From assembly GCA_964437825.1 (NCBI GenBank), contig CAYTIH010000023.1, positions 1-39,739 on the forward strand: a stretch of DNA of 39,739 nucleotides, read 5' to 3'. The notes under the pieces are model-generated. The model had not been told where the DNA came from, did no database searches, and saw nothing but the letters and a program-made list of their open reading frames with translations. Shown piece after piece: positions 7,467-14,011 of this stretch (positions within the stretch are counted from its first letter, which is position 1; each line of letters starts with the position of its first letter). Position numbers and translations under genes: made by a program. Source of the DNA: JBJFCE01 sp964437825 (GTDB taxonomy: Bacteria; Bacillota; Clostridia; Lachnospirales; Lachnospiraceae).

Positions 7467-8319
7467 TCTTCAGCTTCTCATATACCTGAAGCGCCATTTC
7501 CTGAGAAACATGGATGTCATTCCACAGCTCGTAGGCGATGATTCCCTGATACAGCAGCATTTTAAGGCCGTTAAAGGCTTTTCCTCCCGAGCGCTTTACC
7601 AGCTTCATAAACTTCGTTTCCGCCGGATTAAAAATCAGATCCACGCCGGTCTGTGCCAATTCATAAAAAGCAGGCTCCTCAATCACTGCATCTTCGATAT
7701 TAGGCGCAAGCCCTACGCTGGTTCCCTGAATAATCAGATATTTTTCCTTCGGAATCTTCTCATACTCCGTCAGCAGCATCGGAATCAGACATTCCCTCTC
7801 AAAACACTCATTGACTTCCCGCGCCACCTCACAGGCTCTTTCCTTTGTTCTGTTTAATATGTATACCCTCTGTGCTCCGTACTGGGCGCACAGAAAGGCC
7901 ACAGCTCTGGAAACGCCTCCGGCGCCAAGCAGGATGACCTGCCTTCCGGCAATCTCCACACCCTCACTGACAAGCGCCTTATAAAGTCCCGGCATGTCGG
8001 TATTATAACCCTTGTAGCCCTGCTCTTTCCGCACAAGGGTATTCACCGCACCGATCTTCTCCGCAAGCGGATCAATCTCACACAAATACGGAATCACAGC
8101 ACTTTTATGCGGCACCGTGACATTCAGTCCTTTGATATTCAGCGCAAAGGCTCCTTCCACAGCCTGCTTTACACGCTGATTTTCCACATGAAACGGAACA
8201 TAAACAAGCTCCTTTCCCAAAAGCTCGGACAATGTATTATGAATGAGCGGCGACAGCGTATGCGCAACCGGATTTCCGATCAGTCCGCATACAGCGGTTT
8301 TCCCTGTGACTTCCATCAT
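7450..8319 (-). CDS. aroE: Shikimate dehydrogenase
   Basis: A 289-residue AroE, reducing 3-dehydroshikimate to shikimate with NADPH. The substrate-binding N-domain has GLIGNPVAHTLSPLIHN (residues 13-29) and the catalytic-Lys motif NVTVPHK. The cofactor domain has GAVNTL, NTDMPG and the nucleotide loop LGAGGVSRAV. AAGGAG precedes an ATGATG start (8319 or 8316). The start overlaps the yqeG stop by four bases (ATGA), so the two genes are probably translationally coupled. Confidence 0.96.
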   Translation of the reverse strand: MMEVTGKTAVCGLIGNPVAHTLSPLIHNTLSELLGKELVYVPFHVENQRVKQAVEGAFALNIKGLNVTVPHKSAVIPYLCEIDPLAEKIGAVNTLVRKEQGYKGYNTDMPGLYKALVSEGVEIAGRQVILLGAGGVSRAVAFLCAQYGAQRVYILNRTKERACEVAREVNECFERECLIPMLLTEYEKIPKEKYLIIQGTSVGLAPNIEDAVIEEPAFYELAQTGVDLIFNPAETKFMKLVKRSGGKAFNGLKMLLYQGIIAYELWNDIHVSQEMALQVYEKLKNALGI

Positions 8320-8825
8320 GTTTTCTGCTCCTTTCTTCGGTAAAAAAACAATACAATTGCTTCCAAACGTCTCTTCAGCACAATCTGGATCTCCTCTTTA
8401 GGATGAATGGGTTTCACCAAAATGGTGCGTATTCCCGCTCTTGCAGCACCCCATACATCGGTAAAAAGCTGATCTCCTACAAAAATCGTATTGTTTTCAT
8501 CCGTCCCCATTTGCTTCATGGCTCTCCGGTAGCCTGCAGGATTCGGTTTGCCGGCCTTATAAATATAATCACCGTAGCCGACGTCATCCCGGAACATTTT
8601 TACTCTCGGTTCCTTATTATTGGACAAATACGTCACCTTCATGCCCATTGCCTGTAATCCTGCAATCAGCTGCCTGCTCCTGTCATCCGCGGGTGCGCCA
8701 TGGGGCACCAGCGTATTGTCCACATCAAACAACACTCCCCTATAGCCCTCCTGATACAGCTTCTGAAAATCTATCTCATAGGTAGAATCCACATACTCAT
8801 CGGGATAAAAACGTTCTAAAAACAT
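8316..8825 (-). CDS. yqeG: YqeG-family HAD-IIIA phosphatase
   Basis: A 169-residue HAD phosphatase of the YqeG group. Motif I is FDVDNTLVPH (about residues 34-43) with the nucleophile and acid/base Asp; motif II YLSNN; motif III lysine in KAGKPNP; motif IV GDQLFTDVWGA. The family is cytosolic and dephosphorylates small molecules; its physiological substrate is not clear. It heads the operon and overlaps aroE by ATGA. A promoter is visible at 8902-8930. Confidence 0.92.
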   Translation of the reverse strand: MFLERFYPDEYVDSTYEIDFQKLYQEGYRGVLFDVDNTLVPHGAPADDRSRQLIAGLQAMGMKVTYLSNNKEPRVKMFRDDVGYGDYIYKAGKPNPAGYRRAMKQMGTDENNTIFVGDQLFTDVWGAARAGIRTILVKPIHPKEEIQIVLKRRLEAIVLFFYRRKEQKT

Positions 8826-8901
8826 GACCTTTCTGCTCCTTCGCTCTTTTCCCTCCCATGCTCGGTCACAACGGAAATTTTCCTATCCGGGCATTCAGTT
8901 C

Positions 8902-8930
8902 ATTTTACTACAAAAAAGATCCCTGCGCAA
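8902..8930 (-). promoter_or_regulatory. Promoter of the yqeG-aroE-aroKQ-efp operon
   Basis: On the minus strand TTGCGC (8930-8925), 17 bases, TAAAAT (8907-8902), about 75 bases before the yqeG start. Confidence 0.6.
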
Positions 8931-8940
8931 TCCTGCCTGC

Positions 8941-8964
8941 CCTTGATATCATCCTTGATATCAT
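8941..8964. repeat. 12-bp tandem repeat, two copies
   Basis: CCTTGATATCAT is repeated directly at 8941-8952 and 8953-8964, between the yqeG promoter and the hydrolase remnant. It could be a tandem regulator site or slippage. Confidence 0.6.
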
Positions 8965-8991
8965 CCTGCTCCGCTTCCGGGTTACAAATTT

Positions 8992-9125
8992 CTATCTCCC
9001 ATAAAAACCATCCAATACTTCCGCTAATCGCTCCGGTGCATCAACATTAACTTCATGTCCAGCCTTCTCTATAATACAAATTTCTGCTGCATATACCTCC
9101 CATTCCCGCACGCTCCGGCAGAGCT
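8992..9125 (-). pseudogene. C-terminal remnant of an alpha/beta hydrolase
   Basis: The minus strand reads in one frame YAAEICIIEKAGHEVNVD then APERLAEVLDGFYGR and a TAG stop at 8992-8994. This matches the end of alpha/beta hydrolases, in which the catalytic His lies in an AGH-(x)-vn-(x)-P motif followed by a final helix. The rest of the gene (over 200 residues) is absent: upstream is a 46-base hairpin and then nrdR. No start codon or ribosome binding site serves the fragment. I read it as a degraded gene. Confidence 0.6.
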
Positions 9126-9171
9126 GCAAAGTCCGGACACATCTTATCAACCAGATGCATCCGGACTTTGC
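9126..9171. repeat. 46-base hairpin between hydrolase remnant and nrdR
   Basis: GCAAAGTCCGGA (9126-9137) pairs perfectly with TCCGGACTTTGC (9160-9171); after a 2x2 internal loop CATCT/AGATG adds 5 more pairs. There is no T-run on either side, so it is not a typical terminator. It marks the place where the hydrolase gene stops being recognisable. Confidence 0.7.
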
Positions 9172-9220
9172 ATAATCATCTCCGCCATAGATATGCGGCC
9201 TTCTCTTTATGAAATCATTT

Positions 9221-9670
9221 TTATTTTAACATTTTCTTCAGCTCATCCATAAAGGTATTAACATCCTTGAACTCCCTGTAAACAGACGCAAATCTGACAT
9301 ACGCCACCGCATCAAGCTCCTTTAATTTGTCCATAACAAGCTCGCCGATCACAGCGCTCGGGATTTCCTTTTCTTCCATGTTGAAGATCTGCAGCTCTAC
9401 CGCATCCACCACCTGACTGATTTGGTTCGCACTGACCGGTCTTTTATGGCAGGCACGCAAAACTCCGCCCTCTATTTTCGTGCGGTCATAGGTCTCTCTG
9501 TTATTATCCTTTTTAATAATGATAAGCGGAATCGTCTCGACCTTTTCATAAGTAGTAAAACGCTTCTCACATTCATCACACACACGGCGTCTGCGGATGG
9601 AATTATTATCCTCTGCCGGCCTTGAATCGATCACTCTGGTATTCTCATGACCACAAAACGGACATTTCAT
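9221..9670 (-). CDS. nrdR: Transcriptional repressor NrdR
   Basis: A 149-residue NrdR, the zinc-ribbon/ATP-cone repressor of ribonucleotide reductase genes. The zinc ribbon shows CPFCGHENTRVIDSRP (Cys3, Cys6) with CDECEKRFTTYE supplying the second Cys pair. The ATP-cone follows (IKKDNNRETYDRTKIEGGVLRAC to about residue 135). The start at 9670 (MKCPFCG) is the family norm and has AGGAT upstream; a longer frame to 9736 adds residues unlike NrdR. A near-perfect promoter lies at 9769-9797. The downstream spacer contains the hydrolase remnant. Confidence 0.95.
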   Translation of the reverse strand: MKCPFCGHENTRVIDSRPAEDNNSIRRRRVCDECEKRFTTYEKVETIPLIIIKKDNNRETYDRTKIEGGVLRACHKRPVSANQISQVVDAVELQIFNMEEKEIPSAVIGELVMDKLKELDAVAYVRFASVYREFKDVNTFMDELKKMLK

Positions 9671-9768
9671 AGATATCCTCATTTCTGCGCTGCTGTTTGC
9701 GCATAACCGATGTTTCTGCGGGGAGCTTACGTACATAAACTCTCAGAACTAAAATGATATTTGAAATT

Positions 9769-9797
9769 ATTATATACTGTGGTTCAATTTATGTCAA
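9769..9797 (-). promoter_or_regulatory. Consensus SigA promoter of nrdR
   Basis: On the minus strand TTGACA (9797-9792), exactly 17 bases, TATAAT (9774-9769). It matches the SigA consensus at both hexamers. Confidence 0.8.
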
Positions 9798-9803
9798 TTA
9801 TTT

Positions 9804-9854
9804 TATGGTAACTGTAAGTCATTAACTATAAGCCATTTATGGCAACTGTAAGCC
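9804..9854. repeat. Short imperfect tandem repeat at the 3' end of the ABC-F gene
   Basis: TATGGTAACTGTAAGTC (9804-9820) and TATGGCAACTGTAAGCC (9838-9854) differ at two bases, with a diverged third copy (AACTATAAGCCATTTA) between. The right copy contains the ABC-F stop codon, so the end of the gene has been partly repeated downstream. Confidence 0.7.
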
Positions 9855-11393
9855 GCTGATTTCAACCACCTTGGTAGCTATTTTTTCCCGGAACCGCACA
9901 TCATGCTCCACAGCCAGCATGGTCGGCTGATACTCCAAAATCATTTTTTCCAGCTGCATTCTGGAAAATACGTCAATATAATTCAGCGGTTCATCCCAGA
10001 TATAGATATGCGCCGGAGTTAACAGACTTGCCGCGATCAAAACCTTTTTCTTTTGTCCCTCAGAATACTCCTCCATATGCTTTCCGAACTGCACCCGATC
10101 CATATCAAGCTGTCTGAGAAGTGCATAAAAAATGCTTTCATTCAGGCGGTGCTTCTCGCAAAACGCTTTCAGACTCCCCTTCAACTCAGAAGTATCCTGA
10201 TGAACATATGAAATTATCATACCGGAAGCAGTCGTTAAGCTTCCTTCCTCCGTCATGGATGTCCGGTCCCAGGGAAAATTCTTCTCCGGCAGCGCATGCA
10301 TAAGAATCTCTTTGATCAGGCTTGATTTTCCGCATCCGTTTCTGCCATGCAAAAAGATCCGTTCGCCCCGGTGAAGTTCAAAATCCAAATTTTCAAAGAC
10401 CTTCTGCTTCGAACCGGCATATTGCAGCGTATATCCTTTTGCCGAAATCAGCGTATCCTTATGATGCTTCAGCGGCAACATTTTCAAGTCCGCCACGGTC
10501 TCGATATCCTGCAAAAGTCCTTCCTTCTCCTCGATCTCTTTTGTAATCCTGTTTTCATACTGCTTTACCCGTCTCTGCATTTTTCTGGTCTTTGCTCCGA
10601 TATATGCACGGGTACTTATGCAGCGGTCATGCTCCTTCACCGGGTCAAAGCCGATCTTCATGTTTTCATTTTGATCCGCCCATCTCCTGCTCCGGTCAGC
10701 CGCCTCCTGTAGCTTCTTAATTTCTCTTTTATGCTTCTCATTTTCCGTTTGCGAAAACGCATCCCGCCGGCTTTTATTCTCCCACCAGCTGGAGAAATTA
10801 CCGCTTTGTACCTCTATGGAATGCCGGTTTAACACCAGAACATGATCCGCACACCCGTCCAGCAAATCCCTGTCATGCGAAACGAGAATAAATCCCTTTT
10901 TCTGTCCCAGGTAAAGCTTCACGATTTCTTTGGCCTCCTGATCCAGATGATTGGTCGGTTCATCGATCAGCAGAAATTCATTTTCTCCCGAAAAAAGTAC
11001 CGCCAGCATAACTTTCGTACGTTCTCCCTGACTCAGGGTCTCAAACGGTCTGTATAGGATCTCGGCGGAAAGCTGCAGCTTTTCCAGCTCACAAATCACC
11101 CGCCAAAGCTCACAGCCCGGCTTCCACCGCTCCAGCATCTCTGCGCTGCATATTCCCGTATCATCCAAGTCAATCCGATAAGGAAAATAATCAAATTTGA
11201 CGCTGCTGCTGATCGTTCCCTGATATTCATACTGATTCATGAGCAGTCTGAAAAAGGTCGTTTTCCCCTTTCCGTTTCTTCCGATAAAGCCCAGTTTCCA
11301 ATCGGTATCCAGGATAAACGATACATTTTCAAAAATAAAATCAAAGCTGCCCTCGTAGCAAAAGGTCAGATTCGTTACGCTAATCTGTGCCAT
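9837..11393 (-). CDS. Lsa/Vga-type ABC-F ribosome protection protein
   Basis: A 518-residue protein with two ATP-binding cassettes and no membrane segments, as in ABC-F. The first cassette has GRNGKGKTT, LSQGERTK and LLIDEPTNHLD; the second GRNGCGKSS, YSEGQKKK and IWDEPLNYID. The coiled inter-cassette linker lies at about 210-310. The N-terminus (TDWKLGFIGRNGKGKTTF) and the second Walker B DEPLNYIDVFSRMQLE are characteristic of the Lsa/Vga/SalA group, which binds the ribosomal E site and displaces lincosamides, streptogramin A and pleuromutilins. The exact resistance spectrum cannot be read from sequence. The long leader with a terminator (11452-11482) suggests antibiotic-induced attenuation. 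Start ATG has GGAGGG-like sequence just upstream. Confidence 0.9.
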   Translation of the reverse strand: MAQISVTNLTFCYEGSFDFIFENVSFILDTDWKLGFIGRNGKGKTTFFRLLMNQYEYQGTISSSVKFDYFPYRIDLDDTGICSAEMLERWKPGCELWRVICELEKLQLSAEILYRPFETLSQGERTKVMLAVLFSGENEFLLIDEPTNHLDQEAKEIVKLYLGQKKGFILVSHDRDLLDGCADHVLVLNRHSIEVQSGNFSSWWENKSRRDAFSQTENEKHKREIKKLQEAADRSRRWADQNENMKIGFDPVKEHDRCISTRAYIGAKTRKMQRRVKQYENRITKEIEEKEGLLQDIETVADLKMLPLKHHKDTLISAKGYTLQYAGSKQKVFENLDFELHRGERIFLHGRNGCGKSSLIKEILMHALPEKNFPWDRTSMTEEGSLTTASGMIISYVHQDTSELKGSLKAFCEKHRLNESIFYALLRQLDMDRVQFGKHMEEYSEGQKKKVLIAASLLTPAHIYIWDEPLNYIDVFSRMQLEKMILEYQPTMLAVEHDVRFREKIATKVVEISGLQLP

Positions 11394-11451
11394 GATATCC
11401 CTCCTTTTTTGCGCTTACATACACCCGGTATCCCCCGCCCACGCGGAGCAT

Positions 11452-11482
11452 AAAAAAAGAATCATCTGCTGCCAAATGATTC
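11452..11482 (-). terminator. Attenuator terminator in the ABC-F leader
   Basis: On the minus strand GAATCAT (11482-11476) pairs with ATGATTC (11465-11459), then seven T (11458-11452), about 60 bases before the ABC-F start. A second ATGATTC (11490-11484) lies one base upstream of the first arm and could compete for it, giving an alternative fold. Confidence 0.75.
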
Positions 11483-11708
11483 CGAATCATGCACTCTAAC
11501 CCCACACGAAGCTATTCTTTTTCCTATGGATCGTATCTCCAAAAGCAGGACGCGCCCAATGCTCCGTCCGCTTCCATATCCGATTTTTTCCACCAAAAAA
11601 GAGAGGTTATGAAAAACATAATCCACTTTTGGCAACATGAGATACAGTACGTTTTGCAATCCAAAACATACCGTAAAAAAATAAAAGCTTCATGTTTTCA
11701 AAAGTAGA

Positions 11709-11720
11709 TTATCTTCGCAT
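11709..11720 (-). other. Candidate minimal upstream ORF (Met-Arg-Arg-stop) in the ABC-F leader
   Basis: ATG CGA AGA TAA on the minus strand is preceded by GAGAGAGGTG with 5 bases spacing, a good ribosome binding site. Short leader ORFs that stall ribosomes are known in several resistance ABC-F leaders. A 65-codon open frame further down (11659-11462) has no good ribosome binding site. The assignment is inference. Confidence 0.35.
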
Positions 11721-11749
11721 CCTTTCACCTCTCTCTTTTCAGCTCTTTA

Positions 11750-11824
11750 GGCAATTGCGAAACTCACTGGATTTTATTGAAATTGCACAATTAACGCAAT
11801 GCTTTGATGCGTTTCGCAATTGCC
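11750..11824. repeat. 14-bp perfect inverted repeat near the 5' end of the ABC-F leader
   Basis: GGCAATTGCGAAAC (11750-11763) is the exact reverse complement of 11811-11824, with a 47-base loop. In the minus-strand transcript it would begin just after the start site and could shape the leader RNA; as DNA it could be an operator. Confidence 0.75.
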
Positions 11825-11837
11825 AATTCATGCTCTT

Positions 11838-11865
11838 ATTATAGCAAATTCCATAAAATTAGCAA
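11838..11865 (-). promoter_or_regulatory. Predicted promoter of the ABC-F transcript
   Basis: On the minus strand TTGCTA (11865-11860), 16 bases, TATAAT (11843-11838). This would give a leader of about 440 bases. Confidence 0.55.
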
Positions 11866-11895
11866 CCTATTTTTCCGATACCTATTTTTCCGATA
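11866..11895. repeat. 15-bp tandem repeat
   Basis: CCTATTTTTCCGATA at 11866-11880 is repeated exactly at 11881-11895; diverged TTTTCCGATA copies follow near 11911-11920. It lies between the divergent ABC-F and YitT promoters. Confidence 0.8.
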
Positions 11896-11971
11896 TAACT
11901 GCCTGCATTTTCCGATACAGCTGTCTGCGCTCTGTCTTTTGACAATTATTTATCACATTTGGCTTTCTTAA

Positions 11972-11980
11972 TGATATAAT
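11972..11980 (+). promoter_or_regulatory. Extended -10 promoter of the YitT gene
   Basis: TG-A-TATAAT is an extended -10 element without a well-placed -35; a TTGACA at 11938-11943 is too far upstream (about 31 bases). The leader to the start codon would be about 100 bases. Confidence 0.5.
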
Positions 11981-12089
11981 AAGTCCATACCGTAGAAAAT
12001 ACGAAAAAAGACAACACAAACAACAATCGTAAGCTAAGACAAAGTCAATGACTCACCGGCATGAAAACGCTTTAGAAACGGAGAAAAAA

Positions 12090-12950
12090 ATGAAATTTCA
12101 GGTAAAAAAAGACGGAACGCGGATCCTTGCTATTTGTCTTGCCGCTTTTCTGATGGCGATTAACATAAAGACCTTCGTAAGAACCGGAGGCCTGTATCCC
12201 GGCGGCGCGATGGGCCTTACCATATTACTCCAGGCAGTCGCCGAAAGATTTTTTCACATAACGGTTCCATATACGGCCATTAACCTGATCTTGAATGCAA
12301 TCCCGGTATATATCGGCTTTCGCTTTATCGGAAAGAAATTCACCTTATATTCCTGCCTGATGATTGTACTGACCAGTATTTTAACGGATCTCATTCCTGC
12401 ATATGCAATTACCTATGATACTTTATTAATCAGCATTTTCGGCGGCTTGATTAACGGTTTTGTTATCAGTCTGTGCCTGCTCATGGGCGCAACCACAGGC
12501 GGAACGGATTTTATTTCTATTTTTCTTTCTGAAAAAAAAGGCGTCGATTCATGGAATTTTGTTCTGGGGCTCAATGTCGTGATTCTTTCATTGGCAGGCA
12601 TTCTATTTGGATGGGACAAGGCTTTATACTCTATTATATTCCAATATGTCTCCACTCAGGTATTACACATGCTGTACAGACGGTATCAAAAGCAGACCCT
12701 ATTCATTGTCACGAACAAGCCTCAGGAGGTTTGTCAGGCCATTTATACGTCGAGCAAGCACGGCGCGACCATTCTGGAAGGAGAAGGCTCCTATGAGCAT
12801 TGCGAACGCAATGTTGTATATTCCATTGTCTCAAGAGAGGAAAACAGAAAAGTGATCTGCGCCATTAAAGACGCGGATGAAAAAGCATTTATCAATGTCG
12901 TAAAAACAGAAGTGTTATCGGGCTATTTTTATCAAAAGCCGACGGAATAA
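12090..12950 (+). CDS. YitT-family integral membrane protein
   Basis: A 286-residue protein with the YitT (DUF161) membrane region of about five or six segments and a C-terminal cytosolic DUF2179 domain (about 215-286, with FIVTNKPQEVCQAI and HGATILEGEGSY). The start at 12090 (MKFQVKK) has GGAG six bases upstream; an in-frame ATG at 12048 has none. The family is widespread in Firmicutes and its transport function is not established. It is one of two clear plus-strand genes here and ends at terminator 12971-12998. Confidence 0.9.
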   Translation: MKFQVKKDGTRILAICLAAFLMAINIKTFVRTGGLYPGGAMGLTILLQAVAERFFHITVPYTAINLILNAIPVYIGFRFIGKKFTLYSCLMIVLTSILTDLIPAYAITYDTLLISIFGGLINGFVISLCLLMGATTGGTDFISIFLSEKKGVDSWNFVLGLNVVILSLAGILFGWDKALYSIIFQYVSTQVLHMLYRRYQKQTLFIVTNKPQEVCQAIYTSSKHGATILEGEGSYEHCERNVVYSIVSREENRKVICAIKDADEKAFINVVKTEVLSGYFYQKPTE

Positions 12951-12970
12951 TATCGCCCAGTCCTTGCAGG

Positions 12971-12998
12971 AAAAACAGAGCTTGAAGGCTCTGTTTTT
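12971..12998. terminator. Bidirectional terminator between the convergent YitT and YlmC genes
   Basis: AAAAACAGAGC (12971-12981) pairs with GCTCTGTTTTT (12988-12998). The stem ends in T-runs on both strands, so it can serve both the plus-strand YitT gene and the minus-strand YlmC gene. Confidence 0.85.
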
Positions 12999-13002
12999 CT
13001 TG

Positions 13003-13233
13003 TTAACAAATGTCCACCAGAATGATATCCGGTCCAATCTGGCGAATATCCTTATAACAGATGGATATATTTCCCTCACAGTTAATGATGTTCAGCCATT
13101 TGCATTTCCCGGGTACGATAATCTTGTGAATCTGTCCGGTACACTCATCCAGCTCCAGATCGCAGATATGCCCGAGACGCCTGCAGTCCCGTACATTAAT
13201 TACTTCCTTGGCCTTTAATTCACTGTAGAGCAT
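13003..13233 (-). CDS. YlmC/YmxH-family PRC-barrel sporulation protein
   Basis: A 76-residue PRC-barrel protein: MLYSELKAKEVINVRDCRRLGHICDLELDE is split in the family by the usual RRLG.(I/V).D.E motif, followed by GQIHKIIVPG and the closing IGPDIILVD. Family members are small sporulation-associated proteins of unknown biochemical role. The start at 13233 has GGAGG seven bases upstream; a longer frame to 13290 overlaps the PII-like gene and lacks a ribosome binding site. It follows the PII-like gene by 53 bases. Confidence 0.9.
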   Translation of the reverse strand: MLYSELKAKEVINVRDCRRLGHICDLELDECTGQIHKIIVPGKCKWLNIINCEGNISICYKDIRQIGPDIILVDIC

Positions 13234-13286
13234 AAAAAGTCCTCCGCACATCTTTATTATAGGATATGCGAAGGAATTCTTTCGTT

Positions 13287-13988
13287 TCATCCCGCGTCCT
13301 CATTCTCTAAAGGCTCCTCCAGCAGACGCATACCGGCGGTACCGGTTACCGGAAGTGAGAACACAACCGATTTCGCCTTGGATTCAAGACCGGCCTCATC
13401 CATAATTGCTTTCATAATATCATTCTTATATTCTTTTCTGACGACAATAAAAATAATTTCTTTTTCGGCGGCAAGCGTGACACCCAGAAATTTTTCGGCG
13501 CCTTCCATTCCCGTGCCCTTGGCATGAATCACGGTTCCGCCGCCCGCATTCATTTTTCTGGCTGCATCCATGATTTTCTCCGTATATCCCTGATTGGCAA
13601 TTACGACCAAGAGCTCATACTTTGTATCCTTCAAAACAGATTCCTCCCCTTTTTCAAATTCCTGTTCACCTGTCAAAAATTTCAGCTGTTTTTTCCCGCC
13701 GACGCTGCTCATCGGAATAATAAATGCAATCCCTGTTCCGGGTACATCGATTCTCATTTCCTTTTGCAGCCCCGATTTAATTTTCTTCCAGGTATCCTTC
13801 GTGACTACGGAGAAAATAACGGACTTTTCTGTTCTCTCAAGGCCGAAATAATCCAAAATCTCATGTCCTGCCGTTCCGTTTCCAAGTGTAATGAAATTGA
13901 CCGCAACCCCGTTTCGGTCATAAAATTCTGCGAAATCCCTGGTATGGCCTCTTTCAATAATAGCCGCCATCAGATACAGTTCACTCAT
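13287..13988 (-). CDS. Tandem PII-like regulatory protein
   Basis: A 233-residue soluble protein with two successive PII-like (GlnB-fold) halves, about 1-105 and 120-225. Each begins with a beta strand and a helix, then a loop equivalent to the G-(x)-GGT of PII (LGNGTAGHEIL in copy 1, MNAGGGTVIHAKGTG in copy 2), then an E(K/R)SVIFSVV or EKEIIFIVV strand. The PII uridylylated Tyr motif is absent. PII-like proteins form trimers that bind nucleotides and regulate a neighbouring transporter. The start is 24 bases from the end of the DUF1538 gene, so the pair is almost certainly one operon. I infer it senses a metabolite and controls DUF1538; the ligand is unknown. Confidence 0.8.
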   Translation of the reverse strand: MSELYLMAAIIERGHTRDFAEFYDRNGVAVNFITLGNGTAGHEILDYFGLERTEKSVIFSVVTKDTWKKIKSGLQKEMRIDVPGTGIAFIIPMSSVGGKKQLKFLTGEQEFEKGEESVLKDTKYELLVVIANQGYTEKIMDAARKMNAGGGTVIHAKGTGMEGAEKFLGVTLAAEKEIIFIVVRKEYKNDIMKAIMDEAGLESKAKSVVFSLPVTGTAGMRLLEEPLENEDAG

Positions 13989-14011
13989 ACATAGGCTCCT
14001 TTCCTGTCACG

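Noticed and set aside
11462..11659. 65-codon frame in the ABC-F leader as a coding gene
   Set aside because: No good ribosome binding site, no family match, and its end runs into the terminator hairpin.
13524..13994. 156-codon plus-strand frame opposite the PII-like gene
   Set aside because: Antisense shadow of a gene with clear tandem PII-like pattern and good start.
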